From assembly GCA_009838075.1 (NCBI GenBank), contig VXSG01000060.1:1186-42948 (forward strand): a DNA stretch of 41,763 nucleotides, read 5' to 3'. Positions 17,302-28,118 of the stretch are shown in pieces (position 1 is the first letter of the stretch; each line of letters opens with the position of its first letter). Below the pieces are notes generated by a model. That model saw only the letters and a list, made by a program, of their open reading frames with translations, was not told where the DNA came from and did not search any database. A program made the translations under genes and the position numbers. The stretch comes from Boseongicola sp. SB0665_bin_10 (GTDB lineage: Bacteria > Pseudomonadota > Alphaproteobacteria > Rhodobacterales > Rhodobacteraceae).

Positions 17302-17630
17302 TCAGTCCGGGCGCTGCAACCTCCGGGTTTCCGGCGACAGCATGGACGGCAACCGACGTTCCGAAGCGACGTCCGGGAAGCAAGCGCCCGGCCGGTCCGG
17401 TCCCTCTCTGGCAATGGTCATGTTCAATTCGTCTCCTGATGACGACCCACGATATCGGCATCCCCGGCATTGGCGTCGCGCCTGACGAAGCGGATGCGCC
17501 ATTGATCGCAAACGCGAACGCCGTGCCGCCTGGCCGGGCACCCAAGCGAGTGCCAGGACATGCCAATGGCCTGAAGCCGGGTGCCGGGGCGGTCAATCCT
17601 CAACTCCAACGGTTCACTGTCCTCCCGCAC
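17302..17630 (-). pseudogene. decayed higBA toxin-antitoxin locus
   Basis: From 17630 leftward, 17424-17630 encodes LELRIDRPGTRLQAIG, then VCDQWRIRFVRRDANAGDADIVG. This follows HigB toxins (PPGNRLEALKGD, INDQWRICF-W-DGDA-DVEIV), but the N-terminal third is gone and the middle is scrambled. Three bases after its stop an ATG at 17420 opens MTIAREG, how a HigA partner could begin, and this frame ends after 39 codons without an HTH. The order toxin then antitoxin is preserved. Neither product looks functional. Confidence 0.6.
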
Positions 17631-17741
17631 ACGGCCGGACCGTCCCCCTGGCCGTCATTCCCTCGTGCTGGCGGGATCGCCTGCCGGTTTGGGTTCAGAC
17701 CCGTGCAGGGCGGTCCTGCCATCGTCAAATGCAGGCCGGGA

Positions 17742-18254
17742 TCAGGATTCGTTCCGCCACGAGGACACGGCCTGTCGACAGACCTTCATTGGAAGCACGG
17801 GACCCCATCGGGTGGCTTGCGGTGCGCCGAATTCCCTGAATCCAGCGCGCCTGTATGCCGCGATCGCGCGCGCGTTGGCCGGGTCGGGATCGGTTGCGAC
17901 CACCGGGACCCCCTCCTCGAAGAGAGTCGTCAGCCGTTCGGCAATGAAGGCGGAGCCATGCCCTTTCTCGATCATGTCCGGCTCGCCAATGAACTGGTCG
18001 ATGCCACGAGACCCCTTTGGAAGCCGGAAGAAGTGATGATCTTCCCAGCCATGCACAGCGTAATCCTGCATGTATGCGAAGGGGCGTCCGGCGGTTGCGA
18101 CGATCCATCGCGCAACGCGAGGGTCTGCCAGTTCCCCTTCATCGCGGGGCTCATCTGAATCCCACCATTCCCGGACGTGTGGTCGTGATTGCCATTCCAG
18201 CAACAGATCGAGATCAGCCGTTTCCACTTTCCGAAATGTGTATTGACCAGTCAT
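17742..18254 (-). CDS. AAC(6')-like GNAT acetyltransferase
   Basis: The ~170-residue protein follows aminoglycoside 6'-N-acetyltransferase-type GNATs: DLLLEWQSRPHVREWW, then AYMQDYAVHGWEDHHFF, RGIDQFIGEPDMIEKGHGSAFI (the acetyl-CoA loop), and TDPDPANARAIAAYRRAGF. The start chosen, ATG 18254, fits family length; an ATG at 18266 is the alternative. Neither has a strong ribosome site. Many such chromosomal genes acetylate other amines, so drug resistance is not established. The C-terminus (VCRQAVSSWRNES) extends slightly past the family end. Confidence 0.75.
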   Translation of the reverse strand: MTGQYTFRKVETADLDLLLEWQSRPHVREWWDSDEPRDEGELADPRVARWIVATAGRPFAYMQDYAVHGWEDHHFFRLPKGSRGIDQFIGEPDMIEKGHGSAFIAERLTTLFEEGVPVVATDPDPANARAIAAYRRAGFREFGAPQATRWGPVLPMKVCRQAVSSWRNES

Positions 18255-18284
18255 TGCTTCGTGCATCAAGTCTTGAGGGGAGCA

Positions 18285-18357
18285 AAAGGCCTTTAGCCTC
18301 GAGGCTCTTTCGCGCCAGGAACCAGGGAACCCTGTGACTTGCGCACAAGGTTCCTGG
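18285..18357. repeat. cluster of perfect palindromes between two genes
   Basis: AAAGGCCTTT (18285-18294) abuts AGCCTCGAGGCT (18295-18306). Then CCAGGAACC (18315-18323) pairs with GGTTCCTGG (18349-18357) around an inner AGGGAACCCT (18324-18333), making a possible branched hairpin. The cluster lies downstream of the SPFH gene and upstream of the acetyltransferase. It could end transcription from the SPFH gene, though no T run follows. Confidence 0.45.
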
Positions 18358-18434
18358 CTTTGCCCACCGTTTCGACATCTTCATTTGCCTGTTTCAGGAA
18401 CCTTGGCGTCTTGCAGGAACATGCGGCCTGGCCC

Positions 18435-19337
18435 TCACTTCGTGTCGTCTGTCGAAGTCGTGGCCAGCGGAGGTGGCAAGGACAGGAAGGCGCCGACGCC
18501 TTCGCCGAGCACGGTCTGGGGCAGGACCCCGTCCCACCTCTTCGCGCGCACGAGGTCGACATAGAGCGGGCTGCGGCCCAGCTGCTCGTTGATCAGCCGG
18601 ATTGCGTCGGCTTCCGCCTGCGCCTCCGTGAGCACGCGGTACGCCTCGGCGTCGGCCTCCAGGCGCTTGGCCTCCGCGTTCGCCTCGGCCGAATTGACGG
18701 CCTGCTGCGCGATCAGCCGCTGCTGGTCGAGCTTGTGCTTTTCCTTTTCGGCGTCCTCCCTCGCCTTTTCCTTTTCCTCCACCGCCTGAAGGTAGGCATT
18801 CGGAAGCGACAGGTTCTCGATCTGAGGCGAGTTCACGGTGACCGGGAACCCTTCGAGCTCCAGGGCCATGCCTTCCATGATCGCGGCGACCGCGGCCTGC
18901 CGGTTCCGGATCAGCTCGTCCGCCTGGAACCGAGCGATCGCAGCCTTTGCCGCGCTGCGCAGTTTCGGGTCCAGGATGCGGGTTTCGAACTGGTCGAGCC
19001 CTCCGTAATGTATGAACAGATCCATCGCCGAATTCCGGTTCACCGTCCAGTTGATGGAAACGGTCGCCGTGGTCGGAAGTTGGTTCTTCGTGGCCGCCGC
19101 GAGGTCCTCGACGTTCTTGCGCTGACGAACCTCGATCCTCTCGATGCTGTCGGCGATCGGGATCTTGACGTGCAGACCGGGCCCGACCTGGTCGACGGCC
19201 TTCGACCATCGCTTCACGATGCCGACATGGCCTTCCTCGACGGTGTAGACCGATCCGAGCAGGAGAAACAGCACGAACAGGCCTATGATCGTCGGCGTGA
19301 TCGCCCGCGCGAAGTTGACTTTCATGATCGAACGCAT
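18435..19337 (-). CDS. SPFH/Band 7 (prohibitin-like) membrane protein
   Basis: ATG 19337 follows GGGAGAAG; a start at 19358 adds seven codons with no site. The 300-residue product has one N-terminal membrane segment (about residues 8-25), then an SPFH domain (SVYTVEEGHVGIVKRWSKAV, VGPGLHVKIPIADSIERI), then a long alanine- and glutamate-rich coiled coil around residues 185-250. Such proteins form oligomeric membrane scaffolds that modulate proteases such as FtsH (HflK/C type) or lipid domains. It is single here, so it is not an HflK-HflC pair. Confidence 0.85.
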   Translation of the reverse strand: MRSIMKVNFARAITPTIIGLFVLFLLLGSVYTVEEGHVGIVKRWSKAVDQVGPGLHVKIPIADSIERIEVRQRKNVEDLAAATKNQLPTTATVSINWTVNRNSAMDLFIHYGGLDQFETRILDPKLRSAAKAAIARFQADELIRNRQAAVAAIMEGMALELEGFPVTVNSPQIENLSLPNAYLQAVEEKEKAREDAEKEKHKLDQQRLIAQQAVNSAEANAEAKRLEADAEAYRVLTEAQAEADAIRLINEQLGRSPLYVDLVRAKRWDGVLPQTVLGEGVGAFLSLPPPLATTSTDDTK

Positions 19338-19503
19338 TCGCTTCTCCCTGGAAGGCATGTCATGGCCTGATCATAGGGCAGGCAGCCGCGGCGCGCCAGC
19401 GCACGGCCCGCGGGCCCGTCGGAGGGAACGGCCCGGCGCCGGCCCGCGGTGCCGACCGCTCCGGCCAAGGATTGATCCAGGCCGATCCCGGCAGGAGACG
19501 GCC

Positions 19504-19577
19504 TGGAGCGGGTGGCAGGACACGAACCCGCGACTTCTGCCATGGAACGGCAACGCATTTCCCTGAACCGCGCCCGG
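19504..19577 (-). pseudogene. tRNA-Gly(TCC)-like sequence, degenerate
   Basis: The minus strand ends ACCCGCTCCA like a tRNA-Gly with encoded CCA. A T-arm GCGGG-TTCGTGT-CCTGC pairs fully, and an anticodon arm TTGCC-GTTCCAT-GGCAG places TCC at the anticodon. The D-stem is broken (GTTC with no GAAC), the T-loop lacks the conserved A, and only about five of seven acceptor pairs form. It is probably a tRNA pseudogene or the tRNA-derived end of a lost integrated element. Confidence 0.5.
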
Positions 19578-19908
19578 AAGGCGCGCGTGGAAATCTGCGG
19601 GCACAGTTCGTCGAACCTTGCCTGGCCGCTGGTCATTTCCTGCGCCTGCCGACAACGCCTTGGCACCGGCATGGGATCCGGACCGTGGAGATCGGCCGCC
19701 TTGCCAGCAACGAGACCCCGACCTGGACGGCAACGACACCGCCTGACCTCCGCTTGCCCATTCGCCCTCGGGCATGGCCGCGGGTCACATGGACGCAATC
19801 CCGGCGCATGCAGGGGCGGCGCTATTGAAGGCAGCGATGAAGCGGCGAACGGTCACGCGAGGGACGCGCCGGCAATCAACGCGCCTCGATCCCTCGCGGG
19901 CGCAGGTT
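19578..19908. other. gap without gene
   Basis: Nothing recognisable lies between the tRNA-like sequence and the end of ligC. Together with 19338-19503 it makes a 570-bp stretch whose only structured element is that tRNA-like sequence. Confidence 0.5.
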
Positions 19909-22123
<2,215 letters not shown>

Positions 22124-22181
22124 GTGCCATTCCTCCTTGTTGGCCGGAATCATCTCGGGTCGCAGTCCGCCCAGAATGCCA

Positions 22182-22330
22182 TCACCTGACTTGATCCGCA
22201 ACGCGTGCGCCGTCTCCGTCTGTCGCCTGAATGTGGCCCAAGTTGCCGAAATGCGCGCGTTGCACGATGCCGCGCGCACCGTTCATGTCCCGGTCAACGA
22301 CGATCGTGCCCTATGGGCGGAAGCATCCGT
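22182..22330 (-). pseudogene. TnpB-like C-terminal fragment C (transposase fossil)
   Basis: The minus-strand frame reads CFRP, a TAG stop, GTIVVDRDMNGARGIVQRA, then ends at TGA 22182-22184. It follows the end of a TnpB zinc ribbon (C-P-x-C-G-T-x-V-D-R-D-x-N-x-A-R), with the second cysteine apparently changed to a stop. It is the third such fossil in the window, all on the minus strand, and lies in the leader of ligABC. Confidence 0.6.
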
Positions 22331-22421
22331 CCCCGTGTCCCCGGTTCGACATGCCCAAGCAAAGGGCGCAGACAGGGCTCGCGGCTTCCTGGTGCGGGTC
22401 TTTCGCGTGCCGGAGGAGTCG

Positions 22422-24350
22422 TCAGGCCGGCTTCTCGAAGGCGATGGCGTCCAGCATTTCAAGCACCTTCGTCTCGATATGCCCGGCGTTCAGCGCTGCC
22501 GCGTCATACATTTCACGCGGCGCTGCCTGATCGATGAAGGCGTCCGGCAGGACCATGGAACGGAATTTCAGGCCCGTGTCGAACACGCCTTCCTCGGCGA
22601 GAAGCTGCGCGACGTGGCTGCCGAACCCGCCGATCGAACCTTCCTCGACCGTCAACACCGCCTCGTGGGTCCTGACAAGTTCGAGCACAAGCTCGCGATC
22701 CAGCGGCTTGGCAAAGCGGGCATCGGCAACCGTTGGGCTGATGCCCCGGTTGGCGGCCAGGACTTCCGCCGCGCCTTCCGCCTCGGCGAGCCTTGCCCCA
22801 AAGGAAAGGACTGCAACGCCGCCGCCCTCCCTGACTATGCGGCCCTTTCCGATCTCGAGAACTTCGCCCCGCTCCGGCATCTCGACGCCCGTGCCCTCAC
22901 CCCTGGGATAGCGGAAGGCAATTGGCCCCGTGTCGTGAGCCACGGCGGTTGCCACCATGTGCACGAGTTCAGCCTCGTCGGCGGCAGCCATCACTGTCAT
23001 GTTCGGAAGGCAGGACAGATAGGCGACATCAAAGGCGCCTGCATGCGTCGCCCCGTCGGCGCCCACGAGCCCGGCACGATCGATGGCAAACCGCACGGGC
23101 AGGTTCTGGAGCGCGACGTCATGCACCACCTGGTCATATCCGCGCTGAAGAAAGGTCGAGTAGATCGCGCAGAACGGCTTCAGGCCGCCCGCCGCCATGC
23201 CGGCGGAAAACGTGACACCATGCTGTTCGGCAATTCCAACGTCGAAGCAGCGCTTGGGAAAGCGATCGGCAAACAGGTTGAGGCCGGTTCCGTCAGGCAT
23301 TGCCGCCGTTACGGCAACGATCCTGTCATCCCGGGTCGCCTCGTCCGTGAGCGCCTTGGCGAAGACGCTCGTGTAGGACGGCGCATTGGGTCGGGACTTC
23401 CTTTGCTCGCCGGTCTCCACGTCGAACTTGGAGACGCCATGACCCTTGTCGCGGGCATCTTCCGCCGGAGCGTATCCCTTGCCCTTCTTCGTGAGGGCGT
23501 GAATCAGGATCGGGCCGGTCGCACGCAGCTTGACGGTTCGCAGAACCGGGAGGAGCTGGTCGAGATCGTGCCCGTCAATCGGACCGATGTAGGAGAAGCC
23601 GAGCTCCTCGAAGAGGGTTCCGCCCACCACGCTGTGCTTGAGAACGTCCTTGGCCCGTTTCGCGCCTTCGCGGAAAGGCTGCGGCAGCAGGCTGACGGCG
23701 CTCGTTGCGGCAGACTTCAGCTCCTGGAACGGAACGCCCGCATAGAGCCTCGTGAGGTAGGCGGACATTGCACCGACTGGCGGCGCAATGGACATCTCGT
23801 TGTCATTCAGGATGACAAACAAGCGCTTCTTGAGGTCGCCCGCGTTGTTCAACGCTTCATAGGCCATGCCTGCGCTGATCGCACCGTCGCCGATGACCGC
23901 AACGGCATCGCCGAGTCCGGTCTCGCAGGCTCCGCCAAGTTCGCGGGCGACCGTGAAACCCAGGGCCGCAGAAATCGAGGTCGAGCTGTGCGCCGCGCCG
24001 AACGGATCGTAGGGGCTTTCGGTCCGCTTGGTGAAGCCCGACAATCCGTCCTTCTGCCTCAGCGTCCTGATCCGGTCGCGCCGCTCGGTAAGGATCTTGT
24101 GCGGGTAGCATTGGTGCGAAACGTCCCAGACCAGCTTGTCCTTCGGGGCATCGAACACCGCATGGAGCGCCACGGTCAGTTCGACAACGCCCAGGCCCGC
24201 ACCGAGATGCCCGCCGGTTTCGCTGACCGCGCTGATCGTTTCGGCGCGCAGTTCATCCGCAAGCACCCTGAGCTCGCCGTCCGAAAGGCGCTTCAGGTCT
24301 GAAGGCAGGGAAATGGTGTCCAGAAGTGGTGTCCGTGGCTTGTCGCTCAT
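22422..24350 (-). CDS. dxs: 1-deoxy-D-xylulose-5-phosphate synthase
   Basis: The 642-residue thiamine-diphosphate enzyme condenses pyruvate and glyceraldehyde 3-phosphate, the first step of the MEP isoprenoid pathway. Key parts are [30 protein letters not shown], the ThDP/Mg motif [38 protein letters not shown], and the C-terminal transketolase domain with [18 protein letters not shown] 24350 follows GGAGG. It ends the operon after ispA (15-bp gap). Confidence 0.97.
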   Translation of the reverse strand: MSDKPRTPLLDTISLPSDLKRLSDGELRVLADELRAETISAVSETGGHLGAGLGVVELTVALHAVFDAPKDKLVWDVSHQCYPHKILTERRDRIRTLRQKDGLSGFTKRTESPYDPFGAAHSSTSISAALGFTVARELGGACETGLGDAVAVIGDGAISAGMAYEALNNAGDLKKRLFVILNDNEMSIAPPVGAMSAYLTRLYAGVPFQELKSAATSAVSLLPQPFREGAKRAKDVLKHSVVGGTLFEELGFSYIGPIDGHDLDQLLPVLRTVKLRATGPILIHALTKKGKGYAPAEDARDKGHGVSKFDVETGEQRKSRPNAPSYTSVFAKALTDEATRDDRIVAVTAAMPDGTGLNLFADRFPKRCFDVGIAEQHGVTFSAGMAAGGLKPFCAIYSTFLQRGYDQVVHDVALQNLPVRFAIDRAGLVGADGATHAGAFDVAYLSCLPNMTVMAAADEAELVHMVATAVAHDTGPIAFRYPRGEGTGVEMPERGEVLEIGKGRIVREGGGVAVLSFGARLAEAEGAAEVLAANRGISPTVADARFAKPLDRELVLELVRTHEAVLTVEEGSIGGFGSHVAQLLAEEGVFDTGLKFRSMVLPDAFIDQAAPREMYDAAALNAGHIETKVLEMLDAIAFEKPA

Positions 24351-24365
24351 GATGCCTCCGACCCT

Positions 24366-25232
24366 TCAAAACTCTCGTGAAATAACAAATCCTGCCGCTT
24401 CGCGCAAGGGTTCCGCCTCGTCGCCGTATGCGGCAAGCGCGGCCATCGCCTCGTCGACCAGTTGCCGCGCCCGCGCACGCGCGCCGGACAAGCCCAGATG
24501 GGACACGAAAGTCGCCTTGCCCATGCCCTCGTCCTTCCTGAGACGCTTTCCGGTCCTTGATTCGTCCCCGGCGACGTCAAGAATGTCATCGACAATCTGA
24601 AAGGCGCGACCGAGGCATCTCGCAAAGCGCACCATGCTTGACGGATCCTTGCCCGCCAATACGGGGCCTGCGGCACAGCTCCAGACGATGAGCGCTCCGG
24701 TCTTGCCGTCTTGCAGGCTTTCGATCTCGGACAGGGGAAGCGGCGTGTCAGACGCTTCGGCCGCAATGTCCATGGCCTGTCCGCGGACAAGTTCACGTCC
24801 GCCCGCCTCGCGCGCAAGCGAAAGCGAGAGCGCCAGCTTGACTTCAGGAGAGGACGGACCCAGTGCAACAAGCTCAAAGGCGAGCGCCTGCAGCGCATCG
24901 CCAACAAGAATCGCGGTGGCTTCGTCCCACTTGACATGCACGGTCGGATGACCGCGCCGCATGTCGTCGTTGTCCATCGCCGGCAGGTCGTCATGCACGA
25001 GCGAATAGGCATGGACCGCCTCCACCGCCGCCGCCGCCCAGGTTGCCGACTCGCCGGGGACGCCGTGGAGCGCGGCGCTTTCCAGGACAAGGAACCCCCG
25101 CAACCGCTTGCCGCCGCTCAAGGCATGAACCATGCCATCGCGAATCCTGTCCGCGGGGAATTCGGAAACCGCATCCTTCAGGCAGGCGTCGATCTCGCTC
25201 GCCCGCGCATTCATGCGTTCCACGAAAGTCAC
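24366..25232 (-). CDS. ispA: farnesyl/geranylgeranyl diphosphate synthase (polyprenyl synthetase)
   Basis: The 288-residue trans-prenyltransferase builds C15 (or C20) diphosphates from IPP and DMAPP. The first aspartate-rich motif is DDLPAMDNDD, after SGGKRLRGFLVLESA; the second is DDILDVAGDE. It starts with GTG 25232 overlapping the xseB stop (GTGA); an in-frame ATG lies six codons further in. Chain length cannot be fixed from sequence by eye. Position between xseB and dxs is typical for alphaproteobacteria. Confidence 0.93.
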   Translation of the reverse strand: MTFVERMNARASEIDACLKDAVSEFPADRIRDGMVHALSGGKRLRGFLVLESAALHGVPGESATWAAAAVEAVHAYSLVHDDLPAMDNDDMRRGHPTVHVKWDEATAILVGDALQALAFELVALGPSSPEVKLALSLSLAREAGGRELVRGQAMDIAAEASDTPLPLSEIESLQDGKTGALIVWSCAAGPVLAGKDPSSMVRFARCLGRAFQIVDDILDVAGDESRTGKRLRKDEGMGKATFVSHLGLSGARARARQLVDEAMAALAAYGDEAEPLREAAGFVISREF

Positions 25233-25471
25233 TCGGCGTCGACCCTTTCGGTGCCGGTCGGCCGGCCATCCGCATCAAGCGTGATCCGCGCGACCTTCTC
25301 CTCCGCTTCCGCCAGCTTTTTCTGGCAGTGCTCCTTGAGGGCGGCGCCACGCTCGTAGAGCCTCACCGAATCTTCCAGCGGCACCTCGCCTGCCTCAAGC
25401 ATGCCGACAACGCATTCAAGCTCCGTCATCGCGTCTTCAAAGCTCATCTTTTCCACGGGTGTGTCATTCAT
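25229..25471 (-). CDS. xseB: exodeoxyribonuclease VII small subunit
   Basis: The 80-residue protein has the XseB pattern: MSFEDAMTELECVVGMLEAGEVPLEDSVRLYERGAALKEHCQ, followed by a charged C-terminus. It binds XseA to form exonuclease VII, which degrades single-stranded DNA. Its ATG overlaps the stop of the deacetylase gene (ATGA), and its stop overlaps the ispA start, so the four genes form one tightly coupled operon. Confidence 0.95.
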   Translation of the reverse strand: MNDTPVEKMSFEDAMTELECVVGMLEAGEVPLEDSVRLYERGAALKEHCQKKLAEAEEKVARITLDADGRPTGTERVDAE

Positions 25472-26394
25472 CCCTCGTGCTCCCTCAATGCAATGACATG
25501 CGCCGCAACGCTGGCGGCGAGCGCCGCAAGGTCATAGCCGCCTTCCAGCGTCGAGACCACGCGGCCGCCGGCATGCGCCTCCGCGACTTCGCAGATCGCC
25601 GCGGTCACCCAACCGAAGTCCTGTTCCGTCCAGTTGAGATTTGCCAGCGGGTCAGATGCGTGAGCGTCAAATCCGGCCGAAATGATGACGAGTTCAGGTG
25701 CGAAGTCGTCGAGAGCCGGAAGGATGATGTCGCCCCAGGCGCGCCGCATCTCGGCGGTTCCGGTCATGGGGGCAAGCGGTGCGTTCAGCACGTTGTCATG
25801 GGCGCCGGTCTCATGCGCTGCGCCAGTCCCGGGATAGAGCGGCATCTGGTGCGATGACGCAAACAGGGTTCGCTCCTCGTTCCAGAGCAGATCCTGCGTG
25901 CCGTTGCCGTGATGAACGTCGAAGTCAAGAACCGCGACGCGGCCGAGGCCGTGCTCGTCAAGGGCGCGTTTCGCCCCGATGGCCGCCGTGCCGAAGAGGC
26001 AGAATCCCATCGCGGTCTCCCTCTCGGCGTGATGGCCGGGAGGACGCATGGCGACAAACGCGGTCCGTGCCTCGCCGGCGATCACGGCATCCACCGCCGC
26101 GCCGCAGCCACCGACGGCGTGAAGCGCGGCATCGAGCGAGCCGGGCGAGACATGCGTGTCTGCATCCAGCGATGCAAAGGACGACTCCGGAATTGCAGCC
26201 TCGATACGGTCGAAATAACGCGCCGGGTGGCACCGCTCGACCTCGGCGCGCGCGGCGCGCGGCGCATCGTGCCACTCCAGGCCTTCCAGTTTCGAAAGCG
26301 CGACGTGCACGGCTTCGGCTCTCGCCACGCGCTCGGGATGGCCGGGCGGAGTCACATGCGCGAGCGCGGATTCGTGCCAGTAAATGCCAGTCAT
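25468..26394 (-). CDS. histone-deacetylase-family zinc amidohydrolase
   Basis: From ATG 26394 the product is 308 residues; longer starts run into the petR gene and are unlikely. HDAC-superfamily motifs are GHPERVARAEAV near the N-terminus, VAMRPPGHHAERETAMGFCLFG, the zinc-binding DFDVHHGNGT, and IISAGFDAH. Bacterial members deacetylate acetoin-type regulators, polyamines or other acetyl-amides; which applies here is unknown. It heads the xseB-ispA-dxs operon, an order typical of alphaproteobacteria. Confidence 0.92.
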   Translation of the reverse strand: MTGIYWHESALAHVTPPGHPERVARAEAVHVALSKLEGLEWHDAPRAARAEVERCHPARYFDRIEAAIPESSFASLDADTHVSPGSLDAALHAVGGCGAAVDAVIAGEARTAFVAMRPPGHHAERETAMGFCLFGTAAIGAKRALDEHGLGRVAVLDFDVHHGNGTQDLLWNEERTLFASSHQMPLYPGTGAAHETGAHDNVLNAPLAPMTGTAEMRRAWGDIILPALDDFAPELVIISAGFDAHASDPLANLNWTEQDFGWVTAAICEVAEAHAGGRVVSTLEGGYDLAALAASVAAHVIALREHEG

Positions 26395-26509
26395 GTCCCA
26401 AAGGTCGCAATTCGGGAGCGAATGCGCAATCACATCTTCTGCGGCCGGGCCGGTTTCTGCAAAGCCGTTGACGGGCGCTTTCCGCCGTTGCAGGCAGTGC
26501 GCTGGGCGC

Positions 26510-27211
26510 TCAGTCCGGGGCCAGCATGTAGCCGGACCCCCGTACCGTCTGCAGATAGCGCGGCTGCCTGGGGTCAGCCTCGAGCTTGCGGCGAAGCCGC
26601 GTGATCTGGACATCGACGGCGCGCTCCTGGGCCTGGCCACCGTCGCGGCCGAGGTCCTCGACAAGCCTGCCGCGACTCAATGGCTGCCGCAGGCTGGACG
26701 AGAATATCCTCATCAGGCGCGATTCGGTTGCCGTCAGCCGGACCGGTCGGTCGCCGTTCCACATCGTTCCCTTTTCGACATCGTATCGCAGTTCGCCAAG
26801 TGACAGGAACTTCGGGGCGAGCTGAGCGGGTTCGGTCGGCGGCACGCGCCTGAGTATCGAATTGATGCGGAGAAGAAGCTCCCTTGGCTCGAAAGGCTTC
26901 GCGAGATAGTCGTCTGCCCCTGCCCCGAGGCCGGCCAGCCGGTCCTCGATCTCGTTCTTCGCCGTAAGCAGCAGAATCGGCACGTCATGGCTTTCCCTGA
27001 TTCTCTGGCAGAAGCTCACGCCGTCTTCGCCAGGCATCATCACGTCCAGGACGATCAGGTCGAACTGGAGTCCGCGCAGGATGTGATCGGCATGGGCCGC
27101 GTCGCGCGCGGCCGAAACGAGGAACCCGTGTCGAATAAGGTATTTTTGCAGCAGGCCGCGAATGCGCTCGTCGTCATCGACAATCAGGAGATGTGCGTCC
27201 GGGTCCGTCAT
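26510..27211 (-). CDS. petR: OmpR/PhoB-type response regulator (PetR-like)
   Basis: ATG 27211 follows GGAGGAAGAG and gives 233 residues; a longer frame to 27304 adds only basic residues. The receiver has the acidic LIVDDDERIRGLL, phospho-acceptor LDVMMPGEDG, LLTAKNE and KPFEPRELLLR. The C-terminal winged helix contains LTATESRLM and VQITRLRRKLEADP, then TVRGSGYML. Proximity to a MarR-like gene and ilvE matches the petP-petR locus of Rhodobacter relatives, so petR is the likely identity. No sensor kinase is in the window. Confidence 0.85.
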   Translation of the reverse strand: MTDPDAHLLIVDDDERIRGLLQKYLIRHGFLVSAARDAAHADHILRGLQFDLIVLDVMMPGEDGVSFCQRIRESHDVPILLLTAKNEIEDRLAGLGAGADDYLAKPFEPRELLLRINSILRRVPPTEPAQLAPKFLSLGELRYDVEKGTMWNGDRPVRLTATESRLMRIFSSSLRQPLSRGRLVEDLGRDGGQAQERAVDVQITRLRRKLEADPRQPRYLQTVRGSGYMLAPD

Positions 27212-27470
27212 CGCTCTCTTCCTCCGGCCCAGCGCTCGATCACGCCCGCCCGGCCGTGAACTGCGCACGGCCAATGCGCGACTGCCCGTCGCCGCCTGTT
27301 GCAAGGCCTGTGCACTGCGCTCGAGACGAAGCGCTCATGGAGGTCGCGCGAGCGGGCCGCGGCATGGCGGGCGCCGACGTGGCTGAAACCATGCAAGGAC
27401 GGGACAAGAACGCGGTCCGTGCACCGGACAGCGCCAACGGGCTTCGTGATCTTCGGGGCGTTTCCGTTGA
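27212..27470. other. 259-bp spacer between petP-like and petR-like genes
   Basis: I see no gene or clear regulatory structure. In relatives these two genes are usually adjacent, so an unexplained insert of this size is unusual. Confidence 0.45.
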
Positions 27471-27977
27471 TCATGGTTCAGCTTCCCTGAACCGCATATA
27501 GTGCCGCCGCATTTCGCCGTCCATCATGGCCTCCAGCACCCTGCGAAACCCGGCAACGGCCTCGGGCCCGGCCTGGCGAAAGGCCGCGCGCATGCGGTCG
27601 CGCTGGGCCGTCGACAGCTCGCGTTCCAGGGCCGCCCCGTCTTCTGTCAGGTAGAGATTGCGTTCCCGCCTGTCGCGCGTGCCCACCTCGCTCCGCACCA
27701 GGCCATCCTCGATGAGCGTCCTGAGCACCCGATTGAGCGACTGCTTGGTCACGCCCAGGATCGCAAGGAGATTGTTCACGGTGGTTCCCGGCGAACGGTT
27801 GATGAAATGGATCGCGCGGTGATGGGCCCTTCCGTAGCCCTGAACGGCGAGAATGCGGTCCGGATCCGCGGTAAAGCCTCGATAGGCAAAGAACATTGCC
27901 TCGATGCCCTTCCTGATCTGGTCATCGGTCAGGAAGAGCAGGGCTTCGCCGCCCGCCGGTCCTGCGCTCTCCGCCAT
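27471..27977 (-). CDS. petP: MarR-family regulator (PetP-like)
   Basis: ATG 27977 after GGAGGA gives 168 residues. It has a winged helix typical of MarR proteins: HHRAIHFINRSPGTTVNNLLAILGVTKQSLNRVLRTLIEDGLV, then the wing RDRRERNLYLTEDG. Long helices flank the domain, as in MarR dimers. The segment AMFFAYRGFTADPDRILAVQGYGRAHHR is typical of PetP-like members. It is divergent from ilvE across a 141-bp region containing a palindrome, and upstream of petR. Confidence 0.85.
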   Translation of the reverse strand: MAESAGPAGGEALLFLTDDQIRKGIEAMFFAYRGFTADPDRILAVQGYGRAHHRAIHFINRSPGTTVNNLLAILGVTKQSLNRVLRTLIEDGLVRSEVGTRDRRERNLYLTEDGAALERELSTAQRDRMRAAFRQAGPEAVAGFRRVLEAMMDGEMRRHYMRFREAEP

Positions 27978-28006
27978 GAGCATCCTCCGCGCCTCAAGCA
28001 CAATTT

Positions 28007-28025
28007 ATGTCAGCCTTGTTGACAT
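28007..28025. promoter_or_regulatory. palindrome between petP-like gene and ilvE, likely MarR operator
   Basis: ATGTCA-N7-TGACAT has six perfect arm positions and lies 30 bp upstream of the MarR-type start. Its right arm overlaps a TTGACA (28019-28024) that could be the -35 of an ilvE promoter. Autorepression by the MarR protein is the simplest reading. Confidence 0.5.
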
Positions 28026-28118
28026 TCCAAGAGCCAACTGGTAGCGATTCTCGAATTTTCCGCAATTTTATGTCCGGTTCGGAACAAATCGCGCAACTTT
28101 TGCAAATGGGGATGGCCA

